Shown here in pieces: positions 35,566 to 45,032 of a DNA stretch of 64,000 bases (its first letter is position 1; each line of letters opens with the position of its first letter). A program made the position numbers and the translations under genes. This stretch comes from Neobacillus thermocopriae (GTDB lineage: Bacteria; Bacillota; Bacilli; Bacillales; Cytobacillaceae). The stretch is taken from assembly GCF_010975035.1 (NCBI RefSeq), contig NZ_JAAIUV010000003.1:62001-126000 (forward strand), in the 5' to 3' direction. A model generated the notes under the pieces. The model worked only from the letters and a program-made list of their open reading frames with translations, was not told the DNA's origin and made no database searches.

Positions 35566-36114
35566 ACAGATGAACAATTAGAGAAGATTAGAAATTCTAA
35601 TGAAGACTATGATATAGAATTAACATATGAACAAGCTGTTAAAAGAACAGCAGAATTAACTGGAAAATCAATTGAACAAATTAAAAAAGAGCATCCAAAT
35701 ACTGAATCTAGTTTTTCGAAAATTTTTAATGGAGTAGCAGTAATGGCTGCTAGTACGTGTAGTTGGCATGAAACTTCCACTACACACACAGTAAAGAGTT
35801 ATAATGCTAAACTACTCGTCATTGTAAAAGCATGTAGGAGTGGCTCTTTTGGTTGGATAGATACTAAAACAAAACCAATGCTACAAAGTTTTAAAGCTGG
35901 AAGTAAATATTTCCAAGGGTCAATTAAAGTTGATTTAGAATCAACAGGTTATTATTATGTTGTAAATGGTAGTTTTTACAATAATACTACAGTCTCTCAT
36001 ACAGGAACTACAGGTGCTAATACAGTATTTACTGCTACTTATACTGTAAGTTCAACATCTAATTATTATGGATCATTATACACGGGTGTTAAGTGGAAAC
36101 AAGTTACTCCTTAA
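35566..36114 (+). pseudogene. 5'-truncated gene for a small Ser/Thr/Tyr-rich protein
   Basis: The frame encodes convincing protein from about 35566 onward (KTDEQLEKIRNSNE, TYEQAVKRTAELTGKSIEQ, VAVMAASTCSWHETSTTHTV, then a Ser/Thr/Tyr-rich strand-forming C-terminus ending KWKQVTP). It has no start codon: upstream in frame there is no ATG, GTG or TTG before stops at 35470-35487. The only ATG, at 35743, cuts the apparent coding region in half. The likely explanation is loss of the 5' end. Composition and size suggest a small exported or bacteriocin-like protein; a geobacillin-26-type family is one candidate I cannot verify. Codon use is more AT-rich than the neighbours. Confidence 0.55.
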
Positions 36115-36210
36115 CTTTTTATAATAGGATAACTCAGACCACGAAAAGTTTTTTCTAATGCAACAAAACATTTATTTTGTTGTATGAGCAAACTTTATAA
36201 AATTTGTAGA

Positions 36211-36236
36211 ATCCCTTATGTAATAAGGGGTTTTTC
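36211..36236 (+). terminator. Terminator after the truncated gene
   Basis: CCCTTAT (36213-36219) and ATAAGGG (36223-36229) form a hairpin followed by GTTTTTCC. Confidence 0.65.
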
Positions 36237-36382
36237 CTTTTAGTAAGGCATAGTTATATCTATTTGCAGAGATTCAAACTTGGTTCGGAATGGGCGTTGG
36301 GAGTAGTTATATCCTCTTTCCATTCCTTTGCACCAAGAAAAGAGATATTTTTATCCTGAAAAAAAAGGAGTCTTATTAATTA

Positions 36383-36420
36383 GAAAAAAAAAGCTCCAGT
36401 TGGCTAAGCAACTGGAGCTA
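36383..36420 (-). terminator. Terminator of the bce-like transporter genes
   Basis: AGCTCCAGTTG and CAACTGGAGCT (11-bp perfect stem, 6-base loop). On the minus strand it is followed by a run of about nine T's. Confidence 0.85.
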
Positions 36421-36424
36421 AGAA

Positions 36425-38362
36425 TTATAGTGCCTCTTTAATAATTTTTTTGTAATAGAAGACAGATAAAATGCCAAAGATGGAGTACAATGCCGCATAT
36501 AATAGCATGACAATCAGCATTGGGGTCCAAATTTCAGTACCGAATAGGAACCAGCCGGATTGAACGGCGAAGTAACTGTGAGAAAGCCCGACCACTAATG
36601 GAATGCCAAAACTAAAGAGCTGTTTTCCTTGAATTCCTTTGATTAAATCACTTTGTGTAAAGCCAAGCTTCCGTAAGATTGTATAGTTTGGTTTTTCTTC
36701 TTCACTTTCACCCATTTGTTTAAAATAAAGGATACATCCGGATGTGATAAGGAAGGTTAAGCCTAAGAAGCCGACAATAAACATTGCAAGTCCTAATACT
36801 CTTTTCTCGTTATTGCTAATTTCAAGACGGGAGTTGCTCTCACCTTTAAATTTCATTTGTTGGAATTTGTCATTAGCTATTGCTAATTTTGCTTCATCTT
36901 TTAACTCAATTCCAATATATAGGGACGACTCCCTCTGTATATCTGGAATGAGATCGTTTTTTAACTGCGTAAAGATGGTTTCGTCGACAATCGCAACGGG
37001 AGAACTGAATGTAAAATATAATGAGACGAGATGATCTTTTTTCAATTCCGTATACTTTAATGGGATCACTTCTTTTTGCCCTTCCAATTCAATAGGTCCG
37101 GAATCTTTAAGGGGCATGAATCTTTGCATTAAATCATTATAACCAGATAAAACCACTTCATCTCGTGAGACATTTATATGTTTGACCGCCCGCTCACTGA
37201 CCACGGGAAGGGTCAAGTTATTAGGGTTAAACAACTTTTCTTCTAAATTCGAATCGATGATGTTTGAAAGGTTGGCTTTTGTCTGTATCACTTCAATCCT
37301 TTTCTCTTTATACTCGATACCTTCTTTTTCAAGTGCATCGGTAAAACGCTTGGCGTCATCGGAATAGATAAAGGCAAAATCCGCTGCAACATAATCTTTC
37401 GCTGTTTGTTCTGCTGAATAATAGGAGATATAGCTAAGAGATAGTAACCCAATGGCTAAGGCGGACACAGTTGTAATAATAGTTAAAAGAAGGGCGTTCG
37501 ATTTCATGCGGAACATGATGGAAGACAGGGACATGACTTCTTTAATCGACAAATACCCATCCTTCTTTTTTCGAATAAGATGAAAGATAAAACTAACGGA
37601 TCCTTTGTAAAAAAGGTAAGTTCCGACAATAACTAATATCAATATTGATATCATCGCCACAAACAGCCCTGTTACAGTCGTAAAGCTACCATCAAATAAT
37701 TTTGATGATATAAAGTAGCCGAGAGTAATAAAAACCATGCCGGCAATCCCAATAATCATTTCCCAAATCGATAATTTTTTCGCATTCCCTTCCGTAGACG
37801 ACTGGACTCTGAATAACCCTAAGATTGTCTGACGCTTAATAAATAAATAATTCATCAGCATAATCAAAAGGTAGACAGCGGAAAAAACAATGACGGTTTG
37901 CACGAATGCCTCTGATGAAAAATGAAGTTTCGCAATGGCTTCCACTCCGGTAATTTTAAAGACAATCATCACGATAAGCCTAGAGACGGAAAACCCGAGA
38001 AAAATCCCAATGACTAAAGAGCTGAAATAAAGAATAAAGTTTTCGGCACTCAAGATACGAAATATCTTGCCTTTCGTCATTCCAATTAATTGAAATAAAC
38101 CAATTTCTTTGCTGCGCCGTTTGATAAAAATGGTATTAGCATAAAGTAAAAAGACAGATACAATTCCAATCAGTAACACAGATCCTGCTCGAATGGCAGC
38201 TGCCCCTTTAACCGAGCCTTTTGCCTCATTCATGGAAGGATCATACTGTAGTGTAACAAAGGAAAAATAAAGGACAACGCTGAAAATAAGTGCAAATACA
38301 TAGAGATAATAGTTTTTTAAATTCTTTTTTAGGTTGCGGAGGATGAGTTGATTAATGCTCAT
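36425..38362 (-). CDS. Bacitracin/lantibiotic-type ABC transporter permease (BceB-like)
   Basis: A 645-residue FtsX-type permease with about 10 membrane segments and a large extracellular domain of about 200 residues between segments 7 and 8 (about 310-520), the signature layout of BceB proteins that remove peptide antibiotics from lipid II-type targets and signal to the partner kinase. Typical stretches are [26 protein letters not shown] at the start and [21 protein letters not shown] after segment 2. The gene starts 11 bases inside the end of the ATPase gene. Confidence 0.88.
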   Translation of the reverse strand: MSINQLILRNLKKNLKNYYLYVFALIFSVVLYFSFVTLQYDPSMNEAKGSVKGAAAIRAGSVLLIGIVSVFLLYANTIFIKRRSKEIGLFQLIGMTKGKIFRILSAENFILYFSSLVIGIFLGFSVSRLIVMIVFKITGVEAIAKLHFSSEAFVQTVIVFSAVYLLIMLMNYLFIKRQTILGLFRVQSSTEGNAKKLSIWEMIIGIAGMVFITLGYFISSKLFDGSFTTVTGLFVAMISILILVIVGTYLFYKGSVSFIFHLIRKKKDGYLSIKEVMSLSSIMFRMKSNALLLTIITTVSALAIGLLSLSYISYYSAEQTAKDYVAADFAFIYSDDAKRFTDALEKEGIEYKEKRIEVIQTKANLSNIIDSNLEEKLFNPNNLTLPVVSERAVKHINVSRDEVVLSGYNDLMQRFMPLKDSGPIELEGQKEVIPLKYTELKKDHLVSLYFTFSSPVAIVDETIFTQLKNDLIPDIQRESSLYIGIELKDEAKLAIANDKFQQMKFKGESNSRLEISNNEKRVLGLAMFIVGFLGLTFLITSGCILYFKQMGESEEEKPNYTILRKLGFTQSDLIKGIQGKQLFSFGIPLVVGLSHSYFAVQSGWFLFGTEIWTPMLIVMLLYAALYSIFGILSVFYYKKIIKEAL

Positions 38363-39116
38363 GATGTGACACTCCTCCTAAAACGCCTTGTGTTTTCATG
38401 ATGTCTTGAAAGAACATCTGCCTTGATTGTTCGCCTTTGTTAATCTGTGTAAAGATTTGCCCGTCTTTAATAAAAATAACGCGGCTACTAAAGCTTGCTG
38501 CTACTGGATCATGCGTTACCATCACGATCGTGGCATTTCGTTTTTCATTTAACTGGCTTAATTTATGAAGTAAGTCAGAGGCCGATTTGGAATCTAGCGC
38601 ACCGGTCGGTTCATCGGCGAAAATAATGCTCGGTTCATGAATAAATGCCCGAGCCGCTGAAGTCCGCTGTTTTTGGCCACCGGATATCTCATTCGGGTAT
38701 TTATCTTTCAGTTCATAAATCCCCAGTTCCTTGGCTACTTCTGTAAATTTCTGCTCCGCTTCTTTTTTGGACATTTTCGAAATGGATAATGGCAAGAGAA
38801 TGTTTTCCTTGACGGTTAACGTATCGAGTAGATTATATTCTTGAAAAATAAACCCTAAATGTTTTTTGCGGAACTCAGCGAGCTGCTTCTCCTTCATTCG
38901 TGTAATTTCTTTGCCTTCAATGTGAATCATGCCGTGGCTCACTTGATCGATGGAGGAGAGGACATTTAACAATGTTGTTTTTCCCGAGCCTGATGGACCC
39001 ATAATGCTGACAAATTCTCCTTGATGGATGCTTAGGTCCAGTCCTTTTAATACTTCTTGCTTATTAAACTTGTTTCCATAGCTTTTATATATTTTTTTGG
39101 CTTGTAAGATTGGCAT
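38352..39116 (-). CDS. Bacitracin/lantibiotic-type ABC transporter ATPase (BceA-like)
   Basis: A 254-residue ATPase of the MacB/BceA class: Walker [13 protein letters not shown] (about residue 40), Q-loop [22 protein letters not shown], signature [14 protein letters not shown], Walker [15 protein letters not shown] and H-loop VTHDP. The [11 protein letters not shown] and ISGGQKQR motifs are typical of the BceA group. It is separated from the kinase gene by about 100 bases that contain its own promoter and a BceR-type box, as in Bacillus subtilis. Confidence 0.9.
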   Translation of the reverse strand: MPILQAKKIYKSYGNKFNKQEVLKGLDLSIHQGEFVSIMGPSGSGKTTLLNVLSSIDQVSHGMIHIEGKEITRMKEKQLAEFRKKHLGFIFQEYNLLDTLTVKENILLPLSISKMSKKEAEQKFTEVAKELGIYELKDKYPNEISGGQKQRTSAARAFIHEPSIIFADEPTGALDSKSASDLLHKLSQLNEKRNATIVMVTHDPVAASFSSRVIFIKDGQIFTQINKGEQSRQMFFQDIMKTQGVLGGVSHHEH

Positions 39117-39200
39117 ATCGACACACTCCTTTATTCGATAGTTTTATTATAAAAGCTGGTGTGTATCCGAATCCTTCGATTTGGCGAACAAATACGAAAA

Positions 39201-39224
39201 GCATGTGACAAATCTGTCACATGC
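39201..39224 (-). promoter_or_regulatory. BceR-type operator upstream of the bceAB-like genes
   Basis: GCATGTGACA-AATC-TGTCACATGC is a perfect 10-bp inverted repeat with a 4-base centre. Its core TGACA-N4-TGTCA fits the TNACA-N4-TGTNA pattern known for BceR-like regulators. It overlaps the last codons of the kinase gene and lies about 85 bases before the ATPase start, upstream of a minus-strand TATAAT (39151-39146). Confidence 0.8.
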
Positions 39225-40221
39225 CGGTAATATGATCGAATTCGTTTTTCTTTGGAAAGGTTAAAGAGAATGTTGTCCCTTTTCCTAAGGTCGATTCTAC
39301 GTTGAGGTGGATCCGTAATGGCTCGGCAGCTTTTTGAGCAAGATAGAGACCCATACCTGTTGAAGCACGGTCTTGATGGGCAGTCGTTGAAGTAAAACCT
39401 TTCTCAAAAATGCGGGGTAGATCCTTTGGATCAATTCCACGCCCAGCATCTTTTATTTCCAGAATCGTGTGACCATCTTTTCCGTAGCTTTTAATGAATA
39501 TATCAGAGGCTTCACTGTATTTTACGGCATTGGATAACAGCTGCCTGAGGATAAATGCCAACCATTTAGCATCAGTCAAAACTTCAGCAACTTCAAGATT
39601 AACTTCAAAGCCAATCCCTTTTTGCATGCACCAAGATTTTAATGCTTTAATTTCTTTAAAAATAACGGCTTTTAAATCCGTCTTTTCGATATACAAATCA
39701 TTTTCCATAAATGGAATTCGTTTTTGATGGAGCTGCTGGTCAAGAAGAAGATGAATGCGCAGCCATTCGTATGTTAAGCTTGCTTTTAGCTTTTCGTCTT
39801 CGAGACGGTCAATCATTAATGACATGGCTGTCAAAGGGGTTTTTACTTCATGAATCCACGCTAAAAGGTCGTCCTTTTCCTGCTCTAAAGTCATCTGATT
39901 ATAGGAAGACTCTCTCTTTAATAATTCGGTTTGGTTAACGACACTCGTTTCAATGATCTTTTCAAACGGACTTTCCGCGTCTGCCAGCCTAGTCACATCT
40001 AAATCGTTATCCCATTCTTGTAAGCTTTTAAAAAATTTGGTTTCTTTTTGGTAACGATAGAACAAAAATAGGATAAAAATCAGGAGCGATAAAAAAACAA
40101 TATAAAGGATGGGAAGGACCGGGATCGCCGAATCAAGGTAAGCAATAACAAGAGTGAGGGCTTCAAGAAATAGGACAAGAAGAATCCAACTTTTCCGCTC
40201 GATCCAATATTTTTTGATCAT
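39217..40221 (-). CDS. Intramembrane-sensing histidine kinase (BceS-like)
   Basis: A 334-residue kinase with two closely spaced N-terminal membrane segments (about 13-30 and 35-53) and almost no extracellular loop, so it cannot sense ligands by itself. Phospho-acceptor motif WIHEVKTPLTAM, then the ATPase domain with N box (LRQLLSNAVKYS), G1 (DAGRGIDPKDLPRIFEKGF) and G2 (GMGLYLAQK). This is the BceS type, activated by flux through the partner transporter. It overlaps the regulator gene by 4 bases. Confidence 0.9.
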   Translation of the reverse strand: MIKKYWIERKSWILLVLFLEALTLVIAYLDSAIPVLPILYIVFLSLLIFILFLFYRYQKETKFFKSLQEWDNDLDVTRLADAESPFEKIIETSVVNQTELLKRESSYNQMTLEQEKDDLLAWIHEVKTPLTAMSLMIDRLEDEKLKASLTYEWLRIHLLLDQQLHQKRIPFMENDLYIEKTDLKAVIFKEIKALKSWCMQKGIGFEVNLEVAEVLTDAKWLAFILRQLLSNAVKYSEASDIFIKSYGKDGHTILEIKDAGRGIDPKDLPRIFEKGFTSTTAHQDRASTGMGLYLAQKAAEPLRIHLNVESTLGKGTTFSLTFPKKNEFDHITGM

Positions 40222-40919
40222 AACACCGATCCTTCTTCCACGGCCATATATCCTTGGCCCACTTTTGTTTCAATAAAACGCCCGAGGCCAAGTTCATCTA
40301 ATTTTTTTCGGAGCCGGTTCACATTAACGGTTAACGTATTATCGCTAACAAAACGTTCATCTTCCCACAGAGTTTTGATTAAAGCTTCACGGCTAATAAT
40401 TTTGTTTTTCTGATTAACAAGTTCACGCAAAATGATCATTTCATTTCTAGTCAGTTCAATGGTGCCTAATTCATTGGTGACGGTATTCTTTTGAAAATCA
40501 ATGGTGGCATTGCACCATGTTTTTAGCTCAATGGAATCGGTACTATAATCGTAAACACGACGAAGCATAGCCTGGATTTTTGCGATTAGGACATCAAAAT
40601 GAAATGGTTTTTGAATAAAATCATCGGCACCGAGTTGCATGGACATCACCATATCTGAAGGGTGATCACGTGAAGATAAAAATAGGATCGGAACATTCGA
40701 ATGAGACCGAATCATTCGGCACCAATGAAACCCATCAAATTTAGGTAATTGAATATCAATAATGACTAAATCAGGTTTAATGGCGGTAAATTCTTGAAAC
40801 ACTTGGGAAAAGTCAGTGATTCCATACACTTCATAAGACCAACTAGATAGCCGTTCTTTTATTTCTTGAAACAATGTAACATCATCTTCAATCAATAGCA
40901 GTTTAAACAATGTGTTCAC
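40218..40919 (-). CDS. OmpR-family response regulator (BceR-like)
   Basis: A response regulator of about 233 residues with a receiver domain (LLIEDD acidic pocket; acceptor Asp in LVIIDIQLPKFDG; IQKPF lysine) and a C-terminal winged helix (GTIELTRNEMIILRELVNQKNKIISREAL, NVNRLRKKL). The start is uncertain: GTG 40919 is my choice, but the ribosome site (GGAAGG) is far upstream, and a TTG closer to FKLLLIEDD is possible. It should bind the inverted repeat at 39201-39224 to activate the transporter genes. Confidence 0.88.
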   Translation of the reverse strand: MNTLFKLLLIEDDVTLFQEIKERLSSWSYEVYGITDFSQVFQEFTAIKPDLVIIDIQLPKFDGFHWCRMIRSHSNVPILFLSSRDHPSDMVMSMQLGADDFIQKPFHFDVLIAKIQAMLRRVYDYSTDSIELKTWCNATIDFQKNTVTNELGTIELTRNEMIILRELVNQKNKIISREALIKTLWEDERFVSDNTLTVNVNRLRKKLDELGLGRFIETKVGQGYMAVEEGSVL

Positions 40920-41130
40920 CAACTTTTTGTTTTTCCTTCCTTTATTGTATAGCAAATATTTCCTTCATGCCAAAGGTTTGTAGGTTTCCAATGGAAGGAG
41001 TCAAATCCAATAAAAGCCGAATGAAACCAGTTTTTGGTTTTGTAAATAGGTGTGATCTTGGAAACGATGAGTAATAAATAGAGAAAAAGGGTCACATATA
41101 TAGAGGAATGAGAGCAAGGAAGGGGAGAGT

Positions 41131-41149
41131 TTGTAGAACTGTCCTACAA
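41131..41149 (+). promoter_or_regulatory. Inverted repeat upstream of the nucleoside permease gene
   Basis: TTGTAG-AACTGTC-CTACAA is a perfect 6-bp inverted repeat with a 7-base centre, 135 bases before the permease start. It is an operator candidate without a named regulator. Confidence 0.3.
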
Positions 41150-41232
41150 TATTGAAAAATCCTATTAATTCGTCATTTTACATTTCATCAATTTTTTGAT
41201 ACTCTTTGAATGGTTGTCAGACGACTAACATC

Positions 41233-41265
41233 GAGAAAACGATTTCATGTTTGAAAGCGTCTACA
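41233..41265 (+). promoter_or_regulatory. Two cre-like (CcpA) sites before the nucleoside permease gene
   Basis: AGAAAACGATTTCA (41234-41247) and TTGAAAGCGTCTACA (41251-41265) each differ from the cre consensus WTGNAANCGNWNNCW at one defined position of those compared. They lie in tandem 20-50 bases before the start codon, so CcpA would act as a roadblock repressor. Confidence 0.45.
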
Positions 41266-41283
41266 AACAATAGGAGGTTCTAT

Positions 41284-42465
41284 ATGCATTATTTGATTTC
41301 AATAATAGGTCTGATATTTGTGATTGCGTTGGCATGGTTAGTGAGTTCAGACCGGAAAAAAATTCGTTATAAGCCAATTGTGATGATGATTGTTATCCAA
41401 TTGATCCTTTCTGCTGCTTTGCTAAATACGAAAGTTGGTTTAATCCTCATTAACGGGATTTCTACTGTATTTCTAACACTTCTTGATTATGCGAATGAAG
41501 GTGTTGGATTTGTTTTTGGTGGGATAGCTAATGAAGGGGAAGCGCCGTTCTTTCTAACTGTGTTACTACCAATTGTATTTATATCGGTATTAATAGGAAT
41601 TCTTCAATATTTAAAAATTTTACCTTTAATCATGAAGGGAATCGGTTTGATCCTTAGTAAGGTAAATGGTATGGGTAAGCTGGAGTCGTATAATGCAGTT
41701 GCCTCATTGATGGTTGGCCAATCCGAAGTATTTATCACGGTGAAAAAACAGCTTAGTCAGCTACCGGCTCATCGTTTGTACACATTATGTGCTTCAGCTA
41801 TGTCTACCGTTTCCATGTCCATTGTGGGAGCCTATATGACCATGATCGAACCAAAATATGTGGTGACAGCTCTTGTTTTGAACTTATTTGGTGGTTTTAT
41901 CATTGCTTCCATTATTAATCCTTATCAAGTAAAGAAAGATGAAGATATTTTAGATATTCGTGAGGAAGAAAAACAGTCATTTTTCGAAATGATAGGGGAA
42001 TATATTCTTGATGGATTTAAGGTAGCAGTCATTGTCGGTGCGATGCTCATAGGATTTGTTGCCTTAATAGCAGGAATTAATCATACGTTTGATTTATTGT
42101 TTGGTCTTTCCTTCCAGCAATTGCTTGGTTATATCTTTGCTCCATTTGCGTTCTTAATGGGGATTCCTTTTTCCGAAGCGGTTCGTGCTGGCGGAATTAT
42201 GGCTACGAAACTGGTGACCAATGAATTTGTCGCGATGATGGATTTATCAAAAGTGGCAGATAGTTTTTCTCCAAGAACACTTGGGATTATATCTGTATTT
42301 TTAGTTTCCTTTGCAAATTTTTCATCTATCGGTATTATTTCTGGTGCGGTAAAAGGCTTGAATGAAAAACAAGGAAATGTGGTTGCCCGTTTTGGATTAA
42401 AACTCTTATACGGTGCTACACTTGTCAGCCTGCTTTCAGGCGTTATTGTAAGTTTTGTTTTATAA
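41284..42465 (+). CDS. nupC: Concentrative nucleoside transporter (NupC-type)
   Basis: A 393-residue protein of the CNT family, the same length as Bacillus subtilis NupC. Family features are [46 protein letters not shown] (nucleoside-binding QSE region), [29 protein letters not shown] and the C-terminal [33 protein letters not shown]. It imports nucleosides with H+ or Na+. The ATG at 41284 has AGGAGG 6 bases upstream; the frame extending to 41206 crosses the cre-like sites. Confidence 0.9.
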   Translation: MHYLISIIGLIFVIALAWLVSSDRKKIRYKPIVMMIVIQLILSAALLNTKVGLILINGISTVFLTLLDYANEGVGFVFGGIANEGEAPFFLTVLLPIVFISVLIGILQYLKILPLIMKGIGLILSKVNGMGKLESYNAVASLMVGQSEVFITVKKQLSQLPAHRLYTLCASAMSTVSMSIVGAYMTMIEPKYVVTALVLNLFGGFIIASIINPYQVKKDEDILDIREEEKQSFFEMIGEYILDGFKVAVIVGAMLIGFVALIAGINHTFDLLFGLSFQQLLGYIFAPFAFLMGIPFSEAVRAGGIMATKLVTNEFVAMMDLSKVADSFSPRTLGIISVFLVSFANFSSIGIISGAVKGLNEKQGNVVARFGLKLLYGATLVSLLSGVIVSFVL

Positions 42466-42497
42466 AAACCTAGTGCTTGTTGCACTAGGTTTTCTTT
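42466..42497 (+). terminator. Terminator after nupC
   Basis: AAAACCTAGTGC and GCACTAGGTTTT form a perfect 12-bp stem with a 5-base loop, followed by CTTTAT. Confidence 0.8.
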
Positions 42498-42581
42498 ATA
42501 AATGGTTCTTTTCTAAAAGATTGTTGTTTTATTTAAAAGGTAAAGGATTTATAATATAATAGAGAAATAGATTGGTAATAT

Positions 42582-42773
42582 ATGGTTGTTTTGTTGAAAT
42601 TTAGAAAAAGAGACTATGTAATATCTTTCTTTATCGTTCTTGTACTAATGGGTTCGCAAATTTTTCCAAGCGGAAACATCATACCCGTTATAATAATCAC
42701 TTTGCTTTCAAGTGTGATTGCATCTTTAGTTATTGGAACTACTACAAACTTCCTATTTAAAGTACGTAAATAA
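42582..42773 (+). CDS. Small membrane protein, hypothetical
   Basis: A 63-residue frame with two hydrophobic segments (about 12-27 and 32-50) and a basic N-terminus (KFRKRD) and C-terminus (KVRK). TATAAT-like sequences lie at about 42550-42560, but the ribosome site is weak. Similar two-helix small proteins are common in Bacillus. I do not recognise the family and it may be non-coding. Confidence 0.4.
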   Translation: MVVLLKFRKRDYVISFFIVLVLMGSQIFPSGNIIPVIIITLLSSVIASLVIGTTTNFLFKVRK

Positions 42774-42839
42774 TATTGGGGAGTGTAATTAAGCACTTCT
42801 CCTAATCTTATCAACTGTTGTGAAATGAACACACTGACA

Positions 42840-43470
42840 AGACCCAAGAACCAAGGAGCATATCCTTGAAAGGTTTTTGAAATGGTATTTTCTTATTCAT
42901 TTCAAGAAAAGATAAGGTTCAAGTTATTTGGATGCTAGACCTTGAAATCTATTAATCCACTTTTTTCAATGGATGATGATACCCGTGGACGTGTTGAATG
43001 TGGTCAATTCCTTTCCCTTTTGTTTTCCTTTTTGCTTCCATTGATGGCTTCGTGTTGCCAACCTGATATGTGATACTACAACAATGCAGATCTATTCTTT
43101 TGAAATACCACGTTTACAAGCCTTTCTATTGAGTAATCATTTTCTTTCCTTTATTCCTTTCCTAGAAAAATGTTCCACCTCTACAATTCCTTAGAGTTTG
43201 GCCCTGAACGAATGGGGAATAAAATTTTATGTCTCCAATAGAAATCAGTCGAAATGTGAATATGAAGGACTTTAGCGTTTTTGGGAGATTGAAGCCTTCA
43301 ATCATCATTTTTTCATATTTAAGCCATTGTATGAGGATATTTTGTTCTCGATAATGGGCTTCCTGTCATATCATCGAATATTCTTGTGTAATCTTTACAT
43401 AGGTAGCGTTCGTTTTGGCTGTTTTGAACGGATAATTCCTACTTGACTTATAGGAATTTGTGTATTAAAC
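42840..43470 (-). pseudogene. Decayed IS1595-family (ISXO2-like) transposase
   Basis: Read on the minus strand, fragments in shifting frames spell a complete transposase in order. The zinc-ribbon end is QNERYLCKDYTRIFDDMTGSPLSRT (about 43417-43345). Then come LKYEKMMIEGFNLPKT (about 43323-43276), STDFYWRHKILFPIR (about 43251-43207), KGIKERK then NRKACKRGISKE and ICIVV (about 43160-43075), HIQHVHGYHHPLKK (about 43003-42962), WINRFQGLASK (about 42965-42933) and LEMNKKIPFQKPFKDMLLGSW (about 42908-42846). These are the landmarks of ISXO2-like DDE transposases. Several frameshifts and stops interrupt it, and the second ribbon cysteine is changed to Tyr. It fills the otherwise empty 720-base gap before tcyP. 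Confidence 0.75.
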
Positions 43471-43472
43471 TT
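43434..43472 (+). promoter_or_regulatory. tcyP promoter with CymR-like operator
   Basis: AATTCCTA (43434-43441) and TAGGAATT (43451-43458) are a perfect 8-bp inverted repeat with a 9-base centre that contains the -35 TTGACT (43444-43449). A -10 TAAACT follows 17 bases later (43467-43472). GGAATT in the right half is a hallmark of CymR sites, and tcyP is a CymR target in Bacillus subtilis. Confidence 0.65.
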
Positions 43473-43498
43473 TTGAAAGATTAATAGGGGGGTATACA

Positions 43499-44881
43499 AT
43501 GAATAATATATTAATTGCCGTAAATGTGGCCGTGCTTTTGTTGCTAATGTTTGGTTTATTCATCATGCAAAAGAAGCATCTTTCTTTCTCCAAACGTGTT
43601 TTTACCGGATTGGGATTAGGAATTGTTTTTGGTTTTATGATTCATCTCATTTACGGAGCCCAACATGAAGTAACGATTGGAACGATCGATTGGTTTAATA
43701 TAGTCGGCACTGGTTATGTGAAATTGTTACAAATGGTGGTTATGCCACTCGTATTCATCTCCATTGTCGGTGCCTTTACAAGGCTTAAATTGACGAAAAA
43801 TATTGGTAAAATCAGTATTTTAGTCATTGGGATTTTATTAGGAACAACAGCCATTTCTGCTGCCATTGGGATTGGTTCTGCTTTAGGATTTGGTCTTGAT
43901 GGTATTCAATTAACAGAAGGAGAAGCGGAAAAGGCGAGAAATGAGGCTTTAGTAGAGCGTGTCACTACGGTTGAAAACATGACGCTTCCACAACAAATTA
44001 TTGAATTTATTCCAGGAAATCCATTCCTAGATTTAACAGGGGCACGTTCGACTTCCACGATTGCCGTGGTTATTTTTGCAGCATTTATTGGGGTTGCTTA
44101 CCTTGGTGTTAAACGTAAGGATCCTGAAAATGCTGCGTTATTTGCAAAAATTATTGATTCTTTATACGCGATTATCATGCGTGTGGTTACGCTTATTTTG
44201 AGATTAACACCATATGGAATTTTGGCGATTATTACAAAAGTGGCAGCAACAAGTGATTATGATGCTATTGTCAAATTAGGTACGTTTGTTGTCGCTTCCT
44301 ATGTGGCGTTAATTCTCGTGTTTATTGTCCATTTATTACTATTATCATTTGCTAAGCTAAGCCCGGTTAACTATGTGAAAAAGGGATTACCAACGTTAAC
44401 GTTTGCTTTTAGTTCACGTTCGAGTGCGGGAACATTACCAATGACCATTAAAACACAGACAAAAGATTTCGGTGTTTCAGAAGGAATTGCCAACTTTGCA
44501 GGGTCTTTCGGCCTTACCATCGGACAAAATGGATGTGCAGGTGTTTATCCTGCCATGCTTGCGGTCATGGTTGCGCCAGCAGCAGGAATTGATCCATTTA
44601 GCCCAACGTTTATTTTAACATTGATTCTGGTGGTTACCATTAGTTCATTTGGTGTCGCTGGTGTCGGCGGTGGGGCAACATTTGCAGCGTTAATCGTTTT
44701 ATCGGTGATGAATTTACCAGTGGCCATTGTCGGTCTATTGATTTCCGTTGAACCTTTAATTGATATGGGTCGTACCGCTCTAAATGTCAGCGGTGCGATG
44801 ACGGCCGGTGTGTTAACAAGTAAGGCAACGGGCGAGTTTGAAAAAGAAGTTTACCAGAGACCAAATGTCGTGGAAGCATGA
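43499..44881 (+). CDS. tcyP: L-cystine/cation symporter
   Basis: A 460-residue DAACS-family transporter (SDF/glutamate-transporter fold) with about 8 membrane segments and hairpins: KLLQMVVMPLVFISIVGAF, a serine-rich FAFSSRSSAGTLPMTIKT re-entrant loop, NFAGSFGLTIGQNGCAGVYPAMLAVM and the C-terminal DMGRTALNVSGAMTAGVLTS. The length, the GEAEKARNEALVERVTTVENMTLPQQIIEFIPGNPFLDLTG loop and SLYAIIMRVVTLILRLTPYGILAIITKV follow TcyP rather than glutamate or dicarboxylate carriers. It has its own promoter, operator and terminator. Confidence 0.88.
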   Translation: MNNILIAVNVAVLLLLMFGLFIMQKKHLSFSKRVFTGLGLGIVFGFMIHLIYGAQHEVTIGTIDWFNIVGTGYVKLLQMVVMPLVFISIVGAFTRLKLTKNIGKISILVIGILLGTTAISAAIGIGSALGFGLDGIQLTEGEAEKARNEALVERVTTVENMTLPQQIIEFIPGNPFLDLTGARSTSTIAVVIFAAFIGVAYLGVKRKDPENAALFAKIIDSLYAIIMRVVTLILRLTPYGILAIITKVAATSDYDAIVKLGTFVVASYVALILVFIVHLLLLSFAKLSPVNYVKKGLPTLTFAFSSRSSAGTLPMTIKTQTKDFGVSEGIANFAGSFGLTIGQNGCAGVYPAMLAVMVAPAAGIDPFSPTFILTLILVVTISSFGVAGVGGGATFAALIVLSVMNLPVAIVGLLISVEPLIDMGRTALNVSGAMTAGVLTSKATGEFEKEVYQRPNVVEA

Positions 44882-44898
44882 AATAGATTCGTGTGAAT

Positions 44899-44932
44899 GG
44901 AGGCTGTCGATTCGTTCGGCAGCCTTTTTTCA
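44899..44932 (+). terminator. Terminator after tcyP
   Basis: AGGCTGTCGA pairs with TCGGCAGCCT through a small internal mismatch, followed by TTTTTT. Confidence 0.8.
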
Positions 44933-45032
44933 TCCTCCTCCCACATTGAAGCTTCCTAACTTTCTATTAAAAAATACCTCAAGACATCATCCATACATTA
45001 CATGGTAAAATAAACGAGTGAGGTGAAGTGTG

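Noticed and set aside
43300..43498. S-box or T-box leader before tcyP
   Set aside because: No matching conserved stems; a promoter with an operator and a transposase remnant explain the stretch.
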